A DNA stretch of 14,310 bases, taken from the NCBI GenBank assembly GCA_938014865.1, contig CALLQJ010000166.1, positions 1 to 14,310 of the forward strand. Reading direction: 5' to 3'. How positions within the stretch are numbered: the first letter of the stretch is position 1; the number at the start of each line of letters is the position of its first letter. Positions 14,037 to 14,310 of this stretch are shown in pieces. The position numbers and the translations under genes were made by a program. The notes beneath the pieces were generated by a model. That model ran no database searches. It saw only the letters and a program-made list of their open reading frames with translations, and was not told the origin of the DNA. The stretch comes from an uncultured Fastidiosipila sp. GTDB taxonomy: Bacteria; Bacillota; Clostridia; Saccharofermentanales; Fastidiosipilaceae.

Positions 14037-14310
14037 ATGGCGCTCAGAAGAGAAGACCGCATAGCAGACGAAATCAAGCGTGTATTGGCAAAGACCATCA
14101 TGCATGATATGAGAGATCCGAGAGTCCCGGACTTTACCTCAGTAACGGAAGTACAGGTGACGCGCGATTTAAGCTACGCGACCTGCTACATCAGTGTACT
14201 GGGGACGCCGGAAGAAAAGAAGCGCTGCCTGGAAACGCTGGAGAGCTCAAAAGGCTATCTCCGGACGGTTCTGGCCAAGCATCTGACGACCCGGGTCACT
14301 CCGGAACTGC
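14037..14310 (+). CDS. rbfA: Ribosome-binding factor A, 3' end missing
   Basis: The first 91 codons of RbfA, a small KH-like protein needed for late 30S maturation and 16S rRNA 5'-end processing; the gene runs off the right edge of the window. The N-terminus MALRREDRIADEIKRVLAKT is the family pattern, followed by DMRDPRVPDFTSVTEVQVTRD and ATCYISVLG, matching the core alpha-beta fold. The typical length is about 115-130 residues, so roughly a quarter is missing. GGAG (14024-14027) inside the end of infB is its ribosome-binding site, and only 3 nt separate the infB stop from this ATG, so the genes are probably translationally coupled. It is the last visible gene of the rimP operon. Confidence 0.95.
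   Translation, partial: MALRREDRIADEIKRVLAKTIMHDMRDPRVPDFTSVTEVQVTRDLSYATCYISVLGTPEEKKRCLETLESSKGYLRTVLAKHLTTRVTPEL

Noticed and set aside
12768..14105. 445-residue minus-strand open frame opposite infB
   Set aside because: It is the shadow of the conserved IF-2 C-terminal half; codon bias of the sense gene explains the open antisense frame, and there is no start signal or family match.

Overview
The window looks like the end of a contig from a Gram-positive Bacillota genome, most likely Clostridia-like and of moderate GC. Several signs agree. The first gene belongs to a Firmicutes-restricted winged-helix family (DUF4364). The ribosome-binding sites are strong (AGGAGG, AAAGGAG, GGAGG). There is a lipoprotein substrate-binding protein, and the rimP-nusA-rnpM-infB-rbfA order is typical of Bacillota. 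I cannot name a genus. The first 12 bases are identical to the end of the common Illumina adapter, so the left edge is a sequencing or assembly boundary, not a biological one.

Layout. (1) Positions 1-611, minus strand: the N-terminal part of a DUF4364 protein, cut by the contig end. (2) Positions 612-863: an AT-rich divergent promoter region. (3) Positions 864-5147, plus strand: a three-gene ABC importer operon, with a fused double-domain permease, an ATPase and a lipoprotein binding protein of the iron/spermidine-type superfamily, closed by a strong terminator at 5186-5221. (4) Positions 5420-5833: a small orphan P-loop protein with its own -10 box and terminator. (5) Positions 6006-6500: mscL, the mechanosensitive channel. 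(6) Positions 6621-8287: ilvN (acetolactate synthase regulatory subunit) and ilvC (ketol-acid reductoisomerase). Both act in branched-chain amino-acid synthesis, but a terminator separates them and ilvB is not present. (7) Positions 8363-14310: the translation/transcription operon rimP-nusA-rnpM-infB-rbfA, which runs off the right edge.

How the parts work together. The ABC genes form one complete importer; its substrate is undetermined. ilvN and ilvC cover the regulatory step and the second step of valine/leucine/isoleucine synthesis. The last operon couples 30S maturation (RimP, RbfA), transcription elongation and termination (NusA), RNase P modulation (RnpM) and initiation (IF2).

The most interesting signals are regulatory or protein-architectural, not a new system. 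The rimP leader contains two overlapping, mutually exclusive hairpins ending in a U7 tract just before the ribosome-binding site. NusA carries a 114-residue acidic tail. IF2 has a very long, low-complexity, basic N-terminus with a thrice-repeated KPRK(L/I)xSG motif. The ylxQ gene usually found between rnpM and infB is missing. Nothing in the window looks like a mobile element, CRISPR array, tRNA or rRNA.
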